This document shows positions 8,005-15,980 of a stretch of 33,054 nt of DNA, piece by piece. How positions within the stretch are numbered: the first letter of the stretch is position 1; each line of letters begins with the position of its first letter. This stretch comes from an uncultured Eubacteriales bacterium. Its GTDB lineage: Bacteria > Bacillota > Clostridia > Oscillospirales > CAG-272. Below the pieces are notes generated by a model, which did no database searches, was not told the origin of the DNA, and saw nothing but the letters and a program-made list of their open reading frames with translations. The stretch covers positions 1 to 33,054 of the forward strand of contig CATKFO010000061.1 in assembly GCA_949747515.1 (NCBI GenBank), in the 5' to 3' direction. The position numbers were made by a program, and so were the translations under genes.

Positions 8005-8682
8005 ATGATAGAATTCAGAAACGTAAAAAAATCTTATCCCACCGGAACCGTCGCCCTCAAGGGCGTTAATCTTCATATTGACGACGGCGAATTCGTATTT
8101 ATCGTCGGACAATCGGGCGCGGGAAAGACTACTCTCATGAAGCTTCTTCTTTGCGAAGAAAAGGCTACGTCGGGTACGATAATAGTCGGAGACACGAACG
8201 TTACCCGAATTACCAACAGAAAAATACCATACTATCGCCGAAAGCTGGGCGTAGTATTTCAGGATTTCAGGCTTCTGCCTAATAAAACCGTATACGAAAA
8301 CGTCGCTTTCGCAATGCAGGTCGTAGGAACTCCCAATAAAATGATACGCCGCCGCGTTCCCGCTATTTTGAACACGGTTAACCTGGCGGATAAGCATAAT
8401 TCGTTTCCTAACGAGATATCAGGAGGCGAGCAGCAGCGCGTCGCCCTTGCGAGAGCTCTTGCCAACAATCCTTCCGTTATAATTGCGGATGAGCCTACGG
8501 GTAACATCGACCCTCAGATGTCTCTTGAAATTATGAATTTGCTTGTAAAGATAAACAAACTCGGAAAAACCGTTATCGTGGTGACTCACGAACAATCTCT
8601 CGTCGATTATTACAAGCAGCGCGTTATTATGATTGGAGACGGAGTGGTCGCCGAGGATCACGTGGGAGGTATGTTCGAATGA
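8005..8682 (+). CDS. ftsE: Cell division ATP-binding protein FtsE
   Basis: The 225-residue ABC ATPase starts [20 protein letters not shown], as FtsE proteins do. It has Walker [10 protein letters not shown] at residues 35-43, the Q-loop FQDFRLLPN, the ABC signature [14 protein letters not shown], Walker [13 protein letters not shown] and the H-loop VVTHE. With FtsX it forms a membrane complex that couples ATP turnover to activation of septal peptidoglycan hydrolases. A longer frame opens at 7852, but the extra 51 residues are arginine-rich, overlap the structured leader and do not resemble FtsE, so I place the start at 8005. No normally spaced ribosome site precedes this ATG. The stop overlaps the ftsX start by 4 bases. 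Confidence 0.95.
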   Translation: MIEFRNVKKSYPTGTVALKGVNLHIDDGEFVFIVGQSGAGKTTLMKLLLCEEKATSGTIIVGDTNVTRITNRKIPYYRRKLGVVFQDFRLLPNKTVYENVAFAMQVVGTPNKMIRRRVPAILNTVNLADKHNSFPNEISGGEQQRVALARALANNPSVIIADEPTGNIDPQMSLEIMNLLVKINKLGKTVIVVTHEQSLVDYYKQRVIMIGDGVVAEDHVGGMFE

Positions 8683-9560
8683 GAAGATACAATCCCTTTT
8701 ACTTTGTTCTTGAATCTCTGAAAGGGCTTAAGAGAAACGGAGTTATGACGTTCGCCTCAGTGGCCGTCCTGCTTAGCTGTCTCGTTGTAATGGGCGGATT
8801 CGCTCTAATGGTATATAATATTAACTTTAATCTTGAAAAGCTTGACGCGCTTAATGAAATCGTCGTCTTCACAGAGTACGACGCTTCAATTGAGGAGATC
8901 GACGAGCTAGCCGGACAGATAGCGGCGCTGGACAACGTAGAAAGTACTTCGACGAAATACAAAGAACAGATTCTTGCAGATCTTAAGGAAGAAAATCCGG
9001 ATCTGTACGGCGACGTTACGGATGAAGAGAATCCGTTGTCCGCTTCAATTACAATTACTTACAAAAGCAACGAAGGCGTTCCGGAGTTGGACTTTCAGCT
9101 TAGACAGCTTTCCGGCGTACGTAAAATCAGAAACGATCTGAACGTGGCGACTACGATCGGCAATTTGAAAAGCGGTATTATGCTTGTGTTCATATGGTTC
9201 CTCGTCATACTTTTTGTCGTAAGTATTTTTATAATCATAAACACAATTAAGCTTTCCGTGTTCTCTCGAAGAAACGAAATAGGTATAATGCGATATATAG
9301 GCGCTACCGGATGGTTTATTACCCTGCCGTTTATCTTTGAAGGTATTATTATCGGAACGGTAGCCGCGCTTGGAGGATATTTCCTTATCCGCGGCGCGTA
9401 TTCATATGTCATAGCTAAGGTTGTGTCGAGCATACAGATACTAAGCTTTATTCCCATGGCTGATCTTTCCGGTCTTCTTCTGCTCGCCTTCTTCGGAATC
9501 GGTATTGCAACCGGCGTTGTCGGCAGTTCTATATCCCTTGGAAAATATCTGAAAAAATAA
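8679..9560 (+). CDS. ftsX: Cell division protein FtsX (permease-like)
   Basis: The 293-residue protein has the four-helix FtsX layout: a membrane segment near residues 22-45 (FASVAVLLSCLVVMGGFALM), an extracellular domain of about 125 residues, and three membrane helices from about residue 170 onward, including GIMLVFIWFLVILFVVSIFI and the FSRRNEIGIMRYIGATGWF loop typical of FtsX and MacB-type permeases. It partners with FtsE, and its outer loop contacts a peptidoglycan hydrolase or activator. The start overlaps the ftsE stop (ATGA), showing translational coupling. The next gene encodes a secreted M23 protein with a coiled coil, the expected partner. Confidence 0.94.
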   Translation: MRRYNPFYFVLESLKGLKRNGVMTFASVAVLLSCLVVMGGFALMVYNINFNLEKLDALNEIVVFTEYDASIEEIDELAGQIAALDNVESTSTKYKEQILADLKEENPDLYGDVTDEENPLSASITITYKSNEGVPELDFQLRQLSGVRKIRNDLNVATTIGNLKSGIMLVFIWFLVILFVVSIFIIINTIKLSVFSRRNEIGIMRYIGATGWFITLPFIFEGIIIGTVAALGGYFLIRGAYSYVIAKVVSSIQILSFIPMADLSGLLLLAFFGIGIATGVVGSSISLGKYLKK

Positions 9561-9653
9561 GAACGAAAAATTTATCCTGTCCGGTATTAAAAGTCTTCGC
9601 TAAAAACGCGGGCTTTCATAGAGTCGCTTTTAAGCGGCGGAAAGGAGAACGTT

Positions 9654-10925
9654 ATGAAAAAAAATATACGCGCGGCTGCGGCTGGAGTACTTGTCTTGGC
9701 TGTTACGGTTTCCGCTACGATAATTTTCCCATCGTCCGCTTTAGCCGATCAGAAAACGCAAACCTACGAGCAGCAGATAGCGGCTTATGAACAGCAGCAG
9801 AAGGAGGCGGAGGCTCGCAGGCAAGAGGCTCTTCAGAATATGAACGACGCCGCCGCTTATAAGGCCGCTCTTGAAGAATCATACGAGCTGATGGGGCGTA
9901 AACTGGAAACATACAGCTCCATGATTGTAGAACTTGATAAACAAATAGATGAAAAAAGCTCTTTGATTATCGAGACGGAGAAAAAAATCGAGGATACGAG
10001 AAAGCAATTTTTAGGGCGTATGGCCTCGATGTATGAAGACGGAAACGCGTCTTATCTGGAGGTTATTCTCGGCGCTAAAGATATATCTGACTTTTTGACG
10101 CGCGTAGATAATATTTCCGTTATGATGGAATACGATCAGAAGCTGATCGCTTCTCTTACCGAGGATAAACAAACCCTGAATACCGCGCTTAAAGAATTGG
10201 AAGAAGCGAGAAAATCTCAAGAAGAGGCTTTCGCTACTCTTCAGAACGATAAAGAGGCGTACGCGGCTTTAATCGCGGAGGCTAACGAATCGATCTCGCA
10301 ATATAAGGACTTGATGGAATCCGCCGAGCAGGACAGAATGAAGGCGAGGGCGGCCGAGGATCAGATCGACGGAGAACTGTCCGCGTATCTTGCCGAGCTT
10401 GCCGAGAAGGAGCGTCTGGAGAAGCTTCAGCAACAACAGCAACAGCAGCAAAATTCTCAGAACAATTCGAGCGGCGGTTCCAATACCAATTATTATACGC
10501 CCGCGCCGATTGTTAATAACGCGTCCGGCGATTTTATGTGGCCGCTTACAAGTTACGTATACATATCGTCCCATTTCGGAGGCCGTATTTTGAACGGCTC
10601 ATATGATTTTCACGGAGCTACGGACATAGCGACACCTGAAGGAACTCCCATATACGCGGCAGGCAGCGGCACAGTTGTAAGAAGCGAATGGAACAACAGC
10701 TATGGTTACTATGTTCTTATTGACCACGGTAACGGAAAATCTACTCTGTATGCACATCAATGTCAACCACCATTTGTAAATGCTGGAGACAACGTAACTA
10801 TAGGTCAAAATATAGGACTCGTAGGGAATACGGGAGATTCATTCGGCGCTCATCTGCATTTTGAATTCCGTATAAACGGGCAGAAAGTTGATCCCGAACA
10901 ATATGTTACTCCTCCGCATCAATAA
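9654..10925 (+). CDS. Secreted M23 peptidase with coiled coil (EnvC/PcsB-like FtsEX effector)
   Basis: The 423-residue protein has a signal peptide ending near SALA (about residue 31), a long charged coiled coil to about residue 260, a linker with eight consecutive glutamines followed by Ser/Asn-rich sequence, and a C-terminal M23 domain. The metallopeptidase residues seem complete: HGATD (HxxxD), YAH, and HLHFE (HxH). M23 enzymes cut peptide cross-bridges in peptidoglycan. The coiled coil plus position directly after ftsEX (93-base gap, good AAAGGAG site) makes it the probable FtsX-controlled hydrolase. Many Firmicutes use a CHAP domain (PcsB) in this role, whereas here an apparently active M23 domain is used. 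Confidence 0.9.
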   Translation: MKKNIRAAAAGVLVLAVTVSATIIFPSSALADQKTQTYEQQIAAYEQQQKEAEARRQEALQNMNDAAAYKAALEESYELMGRKLETYSSMIVELDKQIDEKSSLIIETEKKIEDTRKQFLGRMASMYEDGNASYLEVILGAKDISDFLTRVDNISVMMEYDQKLIASLTEDKQTLNTALKELEEARKSQEEAFATLQNDKEAYAALIAEANESISQYKDLMESAEQDRMKARAAEDQIDGELSAYLAELAEKERLEKLQQQQQQQQNSQNNSSGGSNTNYYTPAPIVNNASGDFMWPLTSYVYISSHFGGRILNGSYDFHGATDIATPEGTPIYAAGSGTVVRSEWNNSYGYYVLIDHGNGKSTLYAHQCQPPFVNAGDNVTIGQNIGLVGNTGDSFGAHLHFEFRINGQKVDPEQYVTPPHQ

Positions 10926-11035
10926 TTCATATGAAATAAGGCTATAATTATTAAAATTAGACTCTGCTACGACGCCGTAAGCGGCGGCGCGGCGGAAAAA
11001 ATAGACGTTTTTAGTATGTTTGTACGAAAGGCACG

Positions 11036-12286
11036 GTGCGCCAGATGAAAAAGGTTTCCGTTGGAACTACGGTTGCGGTAGCGCTGCTGACAGCGTTGCT
11101 TACTTTTCAGATCACTTATGTATCGGTTTCCGATTCTTCCCGTGGAAAAGGAGCTGAAAATTCCGAATTTGTATCGGAAGCTTCGGATCGTTTGGCTGAA
11201 CTTGACGAAGCGTTTCGATCTCTTTATCTCGACGCGGATAAGCTGAATAACGAAACGCTTGCGGATTATATCCTAAAAGGTTATATTGCCGGAACCGGGG
11301 ATCCGTACGCCGAATATTTTACCGCTGACGAATTCAAAAGCTTTATGGAGGAATTGTCCGGAGATTCGGAGGGAATCGGAGTTAACGTCGTATATGACGC
11401 CGAAAAACAGATGATAGAGATTATATCCGTCGTACCGGATTCTCCGGCTGAAGAAGCGGGCGTGCTTGAGGGCGACCTCGTAGCGTATATAGGCGAGGGA
11501 GACGACGCTCAATCGGTGGCTTCCCTAGGCTATACAAACGCAATTTCAAAGCTGCGCGGCAAAGCGGGGACTGAAGCCGTCTTTACAGTATTAAGGGGAG
11601 ACGATCTCGAGTCCGTAGAGTTTAAAGTTACTCGAAAAAGTATCGAAAGCATAAGCGTATATTCCCACGTCTACGCGCTTGATTCCGCGGTTGGAATAAT
11701 AAAAATCACGGGATTTGATCAGAAAACTCCGGAGCAGTTTAAAAAAGCAATCGACGATTTACTGGGCGCGGGATGCGACAAATTTATAATGGATGTTCGG
11801 TATAATCCGGGCGGAGAGTTAAATTCCGTCGTTAGCGTTCTCGATTATCTTCTTCCCGAAGGACCTATAGTCAGAATTTTTGATAAAGAGGATAAAGAGG
11901 TAGAATCATACTCTTCAGACGGAGATTATCTCGACTATCCGATAGCCGTCATAACTAATTCTTCGACGGCCAGCGCCGCCGAGCTGTTCACGTCCGCCCT
12001 GCGCGACTACGACAGATGCGTAGTAGTTGGAACGACTACCTATGGAAAGGGATGTATGCAAACAACGGTATCTCTTCCGGACGGCAGCGCTCTGAAGGCT
12101 ACTTACCGTATGTATAAGCCTCCTTTTTCAGACGGATATCACGGAGTAGGAATAGTTCCGGACGAGACGGTGGAGCTCGACGACGAATTGCTTGGAAAGA
12201 GTATATTCAAGTATACTGACGAAGAGGACAATCAACTCAGAGCGGCGTCGAACGCTCTCTTAAAATTTGCAGAGAAAATAAAATAA
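11036..12286 (+). CDS. S41-family carboxy-terminal processing protease
   Basis: This protein of about 416 residues has an N-terminal membrane anchor or signal (VAVALLTALLTFQITYVSV), a PDZ domain around residues 110-190 with EGIGVNV and PDSPAEEAGVLEGD, and the S41 catalytic domain. That domain includes KFIMDVRYNPGGELNSV, the serine motif NSSTASAAELF and the lysine motif TTTYGKGCMQ, so the Ser/Lys dyad appears intact. Such proteases act outside the membrane on secreted or envelope proteins and often regulate cell-wall hydrolases, which fits its place after the ftsEX-M23 genes. The start is ambiguous: GTG at 11036 has GAAAGG 4 bases before it, and ATG at 11045 has it 13 bases before. The difference is three residues. 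Confidence 0.92.
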   Translation: MRQMKKVSVGTTVAVALLTALLTFQITYVSVSDSSRGKGAENSEFVSEASDRLAELDEAFRSLYLDADKLNNETLADYILKGYIAGTGDPYAEYFTADEFKSFMEELSGDSEGIGVNVVYDAEKQMIEIISVVPDSPAEEAGVLEGDLVAYIGEGDDAQSVASLGYTNAISKLRGKAGTEAVFTVLRGDDLESVEFKVTRKSIESISVYSHVYALDSAVGIIKITGFDQKTPEQFKKAIDDLLGAGCDKFIMDVRYNPGGELNSVVSVLDYLLPEGPIVRIFDKEDKEVESYSSDGDYLDYPIAVITNSSTASAAELFTSALRDYDRCVVVGTTTYGKGCMQTTVSLPDGSALKATYRMYKPPFSDGYHGVGIVPDETVELDDELLGKSIFKYTDEEDNQLRAASNALLKFAEKIK

Positions 12287-12319
12287 TTTAATAAAAGCGA
12301 CCTTGAAAGGAAGATCACG

Positions 12320-12811
12320 ATGGCAAATATGGAAGAAAATCTTACGCTTTACACAGAAGAAGGATATCGGGCGCTTGTCGACGAACTGGCGTATCTTAAG
12401 GGCACCAAGCTGGAAGAAGTTAAAAAAAGCCTGGCGCAGGCGCGCTCTTTCGGAGACCTTTCGGAAAACAGCGAATATGACGAGGCGAAAAACGAGCAGG
12501 CAAAGGTTGTCGCGCGTATCGCCGAGCTTGAAGAACTCATCAATCACGCAAAAGTAATAGACGAGTCCGAAATAAGAGCCGGAGTCGTAAACCTTGGATC
12601 TACGGTGCGGGCTTTCGACTATGAGCTTGACGAAGAGGTTGAATATAGTCTTGTCGGTACTAACGAGGCGAATCCGCTTATCGGGAAAATATCCGACAGA
12701 AGTCCCATAGGCGGGGCTATGCTCGGCTCAGTAGTAGGAGATATAGTAGAGGTTGAAACTCCGGCCGGAAAGCTGAAATTCAAGATCCTTTCAGTAGAAA
12801 GAACGAAATAA
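12320..12811 (+). CDS. greA: Transcription elongation factor GreA
   Basis: The 163-residue product matches GreA in length and domains. The N-terminal coiled coil begins YTEEGYRALVDELAYLKG and contains ARSFGDLSENSEYDEAKNEQ with the acidic residues that reach the RNA polymerase active site. The C-terminal FKBP-like domain has LGSTVRAFD and ends SPIGGAMLGSVVGDIVEVETP. GreA stimulates transcript cleavage in backtracked RNA polymerase. AAAGGAAG precedes the ATG. The gene lies 33 bases after the S41 protease and 18 bases before lysS, an arrangement (greA-lysS) frequent in Firmicutes and likely one transcript. Confidence 0.97.
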   Translation: MANMEENLTLYTEEGYRALVDELAYLKGTKLEEVKKSLAQARSFGDLSENSEYDEAKNEQAKVVARIAELEELINHAKVIDESEIRAGVVNLGSTVRAFDYELDEEVEYSLVGTNEANPLIGKISDRSPIGGAMLGSVVGDIVEVETPAGKLKFKILSVERTK

Positions 12812-12829
12812 ACGTTGAGGATAGACATA

Positions 12830-14329
12830 ATGGCAGAAACAGAAAATAACAGCGTTCAGTCGCAGGCGGAACTTAACAGTCTGCTTAAGATACGCAGGGA
12901 AAAGCTGTCCGAGCTTCAGGAATCGGGGCGGGATCCCTTTGAAATAACGAAGTATGAAAGAACTCATCATAGCAGAGAAGTAAAAGATAATTTTGTAAGC
13001 CTTGAAGGCAAATCGGTATCCGTCGCCGGCAGGCTCATGTCCAAGCGAGTCATGGGAAAAGCTTCCTTTTGCAACGTACAGGACCTTAAGGGAACTATAC
13101 AGTCGTACGTCGCTAGAGACTCAATAGGCGAAGACGAGTATAAGCAGTTTAAGAAGATGGATATCGGAGACATCGTAGGAATTGAAGGAAGAGTATTTAA
13201 GACTAAAACCGGAGAGATTTCTATTCACGCGGAAAAACTGACGCTTCTTACGAAAAGCCTTCAGATACTTCCCGAAAAGTTTCACGGCATTACTAATACG
13301 GATCTTAGGTACCGTCAGAGATATGTCGATCTTATTATGAATCCGGAAGTTAAAGATACCTTTGTTAAGAGATCGAAGATTATTTCGTCTATAAGAAAAT
13401 ATCTTGACGAACAAGGCTTTATGGAAGTAGAGACTCCAATGCTTGTTTCAAATGCCGGCGGCGCGGCTGCAAGACCGTTTGAGACTCATTTTAACGCTCT
13501 GGACGAAGATCTGAAGCTTCGCATATCTCTCGAGCTATACCTAAAAAGGCTGATTGTCGGCGGACTTGAAAAAGTCTACGAAATTGGAAGAGTATTCAGA
13601 AACGAGGGCATAGACACGCGTCATAATCCGGAATTTACTCTTATGGAGCTGTATCAGGCTTACACGGATTATAACGGAATGATGGATCTTACAGAAAACT
13701 TGTACCGTCGCGTTGCGGAAGAGGTTTTAGGGACGACTAAAATCACCTACAACGGAGTAGAAATGGATTTAGGCAGGCCGTTTGAGAGAATCACGATGGT
13801 AGACGCAGTGAGAAAATATTCCGGAGTGGATTTTGACGCTATAGATTCCGACGACGACGCGAAAGCAGCGGCCCTCGAACGTCATATAGAATTTGAAGAG
13901 CATCATAAAAAAGGCGATATTCTGAATCTGTTCTTTGAGGAATTTGCGGAAGAGCATATGATACAGCCGACTTTCGTCATGGATCATCCCGTAGAAATAT
14001 CTCCGCTGACAAAGAAGAAGCCGGATAAACCAGGGTACGTAGAAAGGTTTGAGTTCTTTATGAACGGCTGGGAAATGGCTAACGCATATTCTGAGCTCAA
14101 CGATCCAATCGATCAGAGAGAGCGCTTCCGGGCTCAGGAAGAGCTTCTTGCTCAAGGAGATGAAGAGGCGAATAGAACGGACGAAGATTTCCTCAACGCG
14201 CTGGAGATAGGTATGCCCCCTACGGGAGGAATAGGATTCGGCATAGACCGTATGTGTATGCTGCTTACAGATTCATCGGCAATTCGCGACGTTTTGCTTT
14301 TCCCGACGATGAAGCCCCTCGCGGACTGA
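12830..14329 (+). CDS. lysS: Lysyl-tRNA synthetase, class II
   Basis: The 499-residue enzyme charges tRNA-Lys. An N-terminal OB-fold (SVAGRLMSKRVMGKASFCNV) is followed by class II motif 1 (YRQRYVDLIMNPEVKDTF), motif 2 (EIGRVFRNEGIDTRHNPEFT) and motif 3 (GGIGFGIDRMCMLL). I chose ATG at 12830 over TTG at 12815 because TGAGGA lies 8 bases before the ATG. The last codons (14301 onward) read FPTMKPLAD. The 16 bases encoding PTMKP recur at 15379-15394, followed by a different ending (PID, stop). That indicates the present lysS 3' end was supplied by an integrated element. The enzyme itself remains full length. Confidence 0.96.
   Translation: MAETENNSVQSQAELNSLLKIRREKLSELQESGRDPFEITKYERTHHSREVKDNFVSLEGKSVSVAGRLMSKRVMGKASFCNVQDLKGTIQSYVARDSIGEDEYKQFKKMDIGDIVGIEGRVFKTKTGEISIHAEKLTLLTKSLQILPEKFHGITNTDLRYRQRYVDLIMNPEVKDTFVKRSKIISSIRKYLDEQGFMEVETPMLVSNAGGAAARPFETHFNALDEDLKLRISLELYLKRLIVGGLEKVYEIGRVFRNEGIDTRHNPEFTLMELYQAYTDYNGMMDLTENLYRRVAEEVLGTTKITYNGVEMDLGRPFERITMVDAVRKYSGVDFDAIDSDDDAKAAALERHIEFEEHHKKGDILNLFFEEFAEEHMIQPTFVMDHPVEISPLTKKKPDKPGYVERFEFFMNGWEMANAYSELNDPIDQRERFRAQEELLAQGDEEANRTDEDFLNALEIGMPPTGGIGFGIDRMCMLLTDSSAIRDVLLFPTMKPLAD
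14301..14316. other. Left attachment-site core (attL) within lysS 3' end
   Basis: TCCCGACGATGAAGCC is repeated exactly, same orientation, at 15379-15394. Upstream of it the two sites share nothing (TTTGCTTT here), while downstream both continue with a plausible LysS C-terminus and stop. This is the pattern left by site-specific integration into the 3' end of a conserved gene. Confidence 0.6.
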
Positions 14330-14401
14330 TAGACAGAAAATAACGAAATTTTGACAGTTTTTGCCGGGTTTTGTTAATCCAAATTTAACCCGAAAAAAGG
14401 G

Positions 14402-14427
14402 GTTTACGACAAATCGCTGTCGTAAAC
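14402..14427. repeat. 9-bp perfect inverted repeat containing TTACGACA octamers
   Basis: GTTTACGAC (14402-14410) and GTCGTAAAC (14419-14427) flank an 8-base loop. No T-run follows, so it is a poor terminator. The TTACGACA octamer inside it recurs twice as direct repeats at 15243-15250 and 15255-15262 near the other end of the island, suggesting recombinase or accessory-factor binding sites. Confidence 0.5.
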
Positions 14428-14498
14428 ATCGTGAATCGAAAATCGTTAATTCAATGGCTTCATTGTAGTGGCTACATTGTAAAAACGGTAAAAAAGAC

Positions 14499-14526
14499 TT
14501 GCTCGATAACGGTGTATTGGTATAAT
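14499..14526 (+). promoter_or_regulatory. Extended -10 promoter for the VOC gene
   Basis: TTGCTC (14499-14504) and TATAAT (14521-14526) are 16 bases apart. The -10 is preceded by TGG, an extended -10 element. The start codon lies 130 bases downstream. Confidence 0.55.
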
Positions 14527-14655
14527 TGCTCTTTTTAGTCTCACATCTATTGTAACTCTACACACTAATGATTTGCGCTATTGAATCTAATGACGAATTA
14601 TGATATACTTGAATCAGGATTTTTAGGTAAGAACTTGAATAATGGAGGTACAGCA

Positions 14656-15096
14656 ATGGGATACGGTGCAATTTATTTGGTTGTTAAGGATTTTGATAAA
14701 TCTGTTTCTTTTTATGAGAAAGTACTTGATATGAAAGTAAGTGACGTAAACGGAAAGCGCTTCGCTATATTTAATTTTCCAGGGCTAAAGCTCTGCCTTA
14801 TGAACGGTTATTATGACAGAGAAAACCCCGATCAAGTAGTAACCAAAGGCGAATATTGTGAAGTGTACGATAACTTAAGCGGAATTGCGGATAACATAAA
14901 TACTCGCAAGGTATTTATTAACTTAGGCGTCGAAGATTTAAAGGCGGAATATAGTAGAATAAAAGAATTGGAAATTGCAACGAAGATGACGGACATTCGA
15001 TTTATAAATGTTTTTTCACCGTACTGGTATTTCACATTTATGGATCCGGACGGAAATCCTATCGAAATAACAGGCAACTATGCAGAAGAAATATGA
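14656..15096 (+). CDS. VOC-family (glyoxalase/bleomycin-resistance-like) protein
   Basis: The 146-residue product has the vicinal oxygen chelate fold pattern: an N-terminal half AIYLVVKDFDKSVSFYEKVL and a C-terminal half ending WYFTFMDPDGNPIEIT, where the glutamate of DPDGNPIEI is the usual metal ligand. Members include glyoxalase I, dioxygenases, FosA-type fosfomycin enzymes and bleomycin-binding proteins, and the sequence does not decide between them. A longer frame begins at 14581, but GGAGG at 14644-14648 precedes the ATG at 14656 and the family begins there. It is the only gene in the lysS-integrated island. Codon use is AT-rich compared with lysS, which fits horizontal acquisition. Confidence 0.85.
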   Translation: MGYGAIYLVVKDFDKSVSFYEKVLDMKVSDVNGKRFAIFNFPGLKLCLMNGYYDRENPDQVVTKGEYCEVYDNLSGIADNINTRKVFINLGVEDLKAEYSRIKELEIATKMTDIRFINVFSPYWYFTFMDPDGNPIEITGNYAEEI

Positions 15097-15098
15097 TT

Positions 15099-15130
15099 GG
15101 GCAGCAATGCAGCTTTTCTATGCCCTTTTT
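15099..15130 (+). terminator. Terminator after the VOC gene
   Basis: GGGCA (15099-15103) pairs with TGCCC (15121-15125), with a small GCAATGC hairpin possible in the loop, and is followed directly by five T residues. It begins two bases after the VOC stop codon. Confidence 0.65.
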
Positions 15131-15242
15131 AACTTATCTTTTTCAGGTAGAACAGATTTATCAGATAATACCGCTCGATAGTGCATTTCAGGCATAACCG
15201 AAAGGTGCTTCATTGCGGAACAATGTAACCACCACCAGTTTT

Positions 15243-15262
15243 TTACGACAGATTTTACGACA
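15243..15262. repeat. Two direct TTACGACA octamers near the right end of the island
   Basis: TTACGACA occurs at 15243-15250 and 15255-15262, 12 bases apart start to start. Together with the inverted pair at 14404-14425 it marks both ends of the lysS-integrated island. Role inferred: arm-type recombinase sites. Confidence 0.4.
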
Positions 15263-15378
15263 AACCGAATCAGAATAAGCTGATTTATGAAAGGTTATGC
15301 AAAACAATGAAGCCGATTTGGATAAACAAAGTCAGGGAAAAGCAGGATAAATCAGGGGAATCATTTCTGCCACGGAAA

Positions 15379-15394
15379 TCCCGACGATGAAGCC
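15379..15394. other. Right attachment-site core (attR), displaced original lysS end
   Basis: This is an exact copy of the 16 bases at 14301-14316. Read in the lysS frame, it continues as PTMKPID and a TAA stop, a normal LysS C-terminus, while the sequence upstream of it is not lysS. It is therefore best read as the original 3' end of the host gene, pushed away by the insertion. Confidence 0.6.
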
Positions 15395-15396
15395 GA

Positions 15397-15980
15397 TTGA
15401 CTAACCGACTTCAAATAAACCCGGTAGTTATGTGGGGTTCGGTGGGTTATATTTTCAAACAAACACGTTGCCACGCTAATTTTCACAACTTTTATAGAAA
15501 AGAACCCCTATATAAACTGCTGCGAGTTTGAATTTACAAATTTGCAGCAGTTTATATGTTAACGGAAATCTCCGGCTTAGCGAAGCATGTAATGGCATTT
15601 ATCTTACTCATGATGATTGATTGGGTAGTGAATAAAAATAGTGGAAAGAAAGCTATGCTGATTAATTTTCCAAACTATTCATACGATAGACGCCCCATTG
15701 GAGGGAAACGGTACGTTTTTTCGGCGAATTCACAGAAGAGCACATGGGATATAAATATTCCATTAGAGACAGATTGTACATTTGTACCTTCTGTATGGAG
15801 CCGGATGCGCTTTTTCTGCGGAAAAATAATTTATATCATAAATTCGTATTGAATAAATGCAACGCTGTAACAACATATACTATGCATAGGATGAAGTTCA
15901 ACAAAGGTGTGGATCCTGAAAAACATACGATAATGCTTTAGCTGTATCTATTGCGCAAAAGTCCGCGCCTATGAGGAGAA
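15397..15980. other. Gene-poor stretch after the island
   Basis: No supportable intact gene was found. It holds a 14-bp perfect inverted repeat at 15510-15557 and two overlapping open frames (15556-15852 and 15744-15941) that I could not relate to any family. The second is in the same frame as the IS3-type transposase end at 15981-16067 and may be its decayed upstream part. The DNA is AT-rich and probably mobile-element debris. Confidence 0.4.
15510..15557. repeat. 14-bp perfect inverted repeat
   Basis: ATATAAACTGCTGC (15510-15523) and its exact reverse complement (15544-15557) flank a 20-base AT-rich loop. No T-run follows on either strand, so it is not a convincing terminator. It could be the end of a miniature element or a transcription-blocking hairpin near an insertion sequence. 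Confidence 0.5.

Larger units (their letters stand above)
14301..15394. mobile_element. Remnant of an integrative element inserted in the lysS 3' end
   Basis: A 1.09-kb island is bounded by 16-bp direct repeats derived from the lysS end. Between them lie one VOC-family gene with its own promoter and terminator, four copies of the octamer TTACGACA (two near each end), and additional att-core-like ATGAAGCC sequences at about 15307 and, inverted, at about 14455. No integrase, relaxase or replication gene is present, so it is either a deleted remnant or a cis-mobilisable element. The DNA is AT-richer than the flanking native genes. Tyrosine recombinases that use the 3' ends of housekeeping genes commonly restore the host gene, as seems to have happened here. 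Confidence 0.55.

Noticed and set aside
10429..10452. CAG/CAA run as a simple repeat with a regulatory role
   Set aside because: It is an in-frame polyglutamine linker between coiled coil and M23 domain of a real gene.
15556..15852. 98-residue open frame after the hairpin
   Set aside because: There is no ribosome site and no recognisable family. Another frame in the same stretch connects to the IS3 transposase tail.
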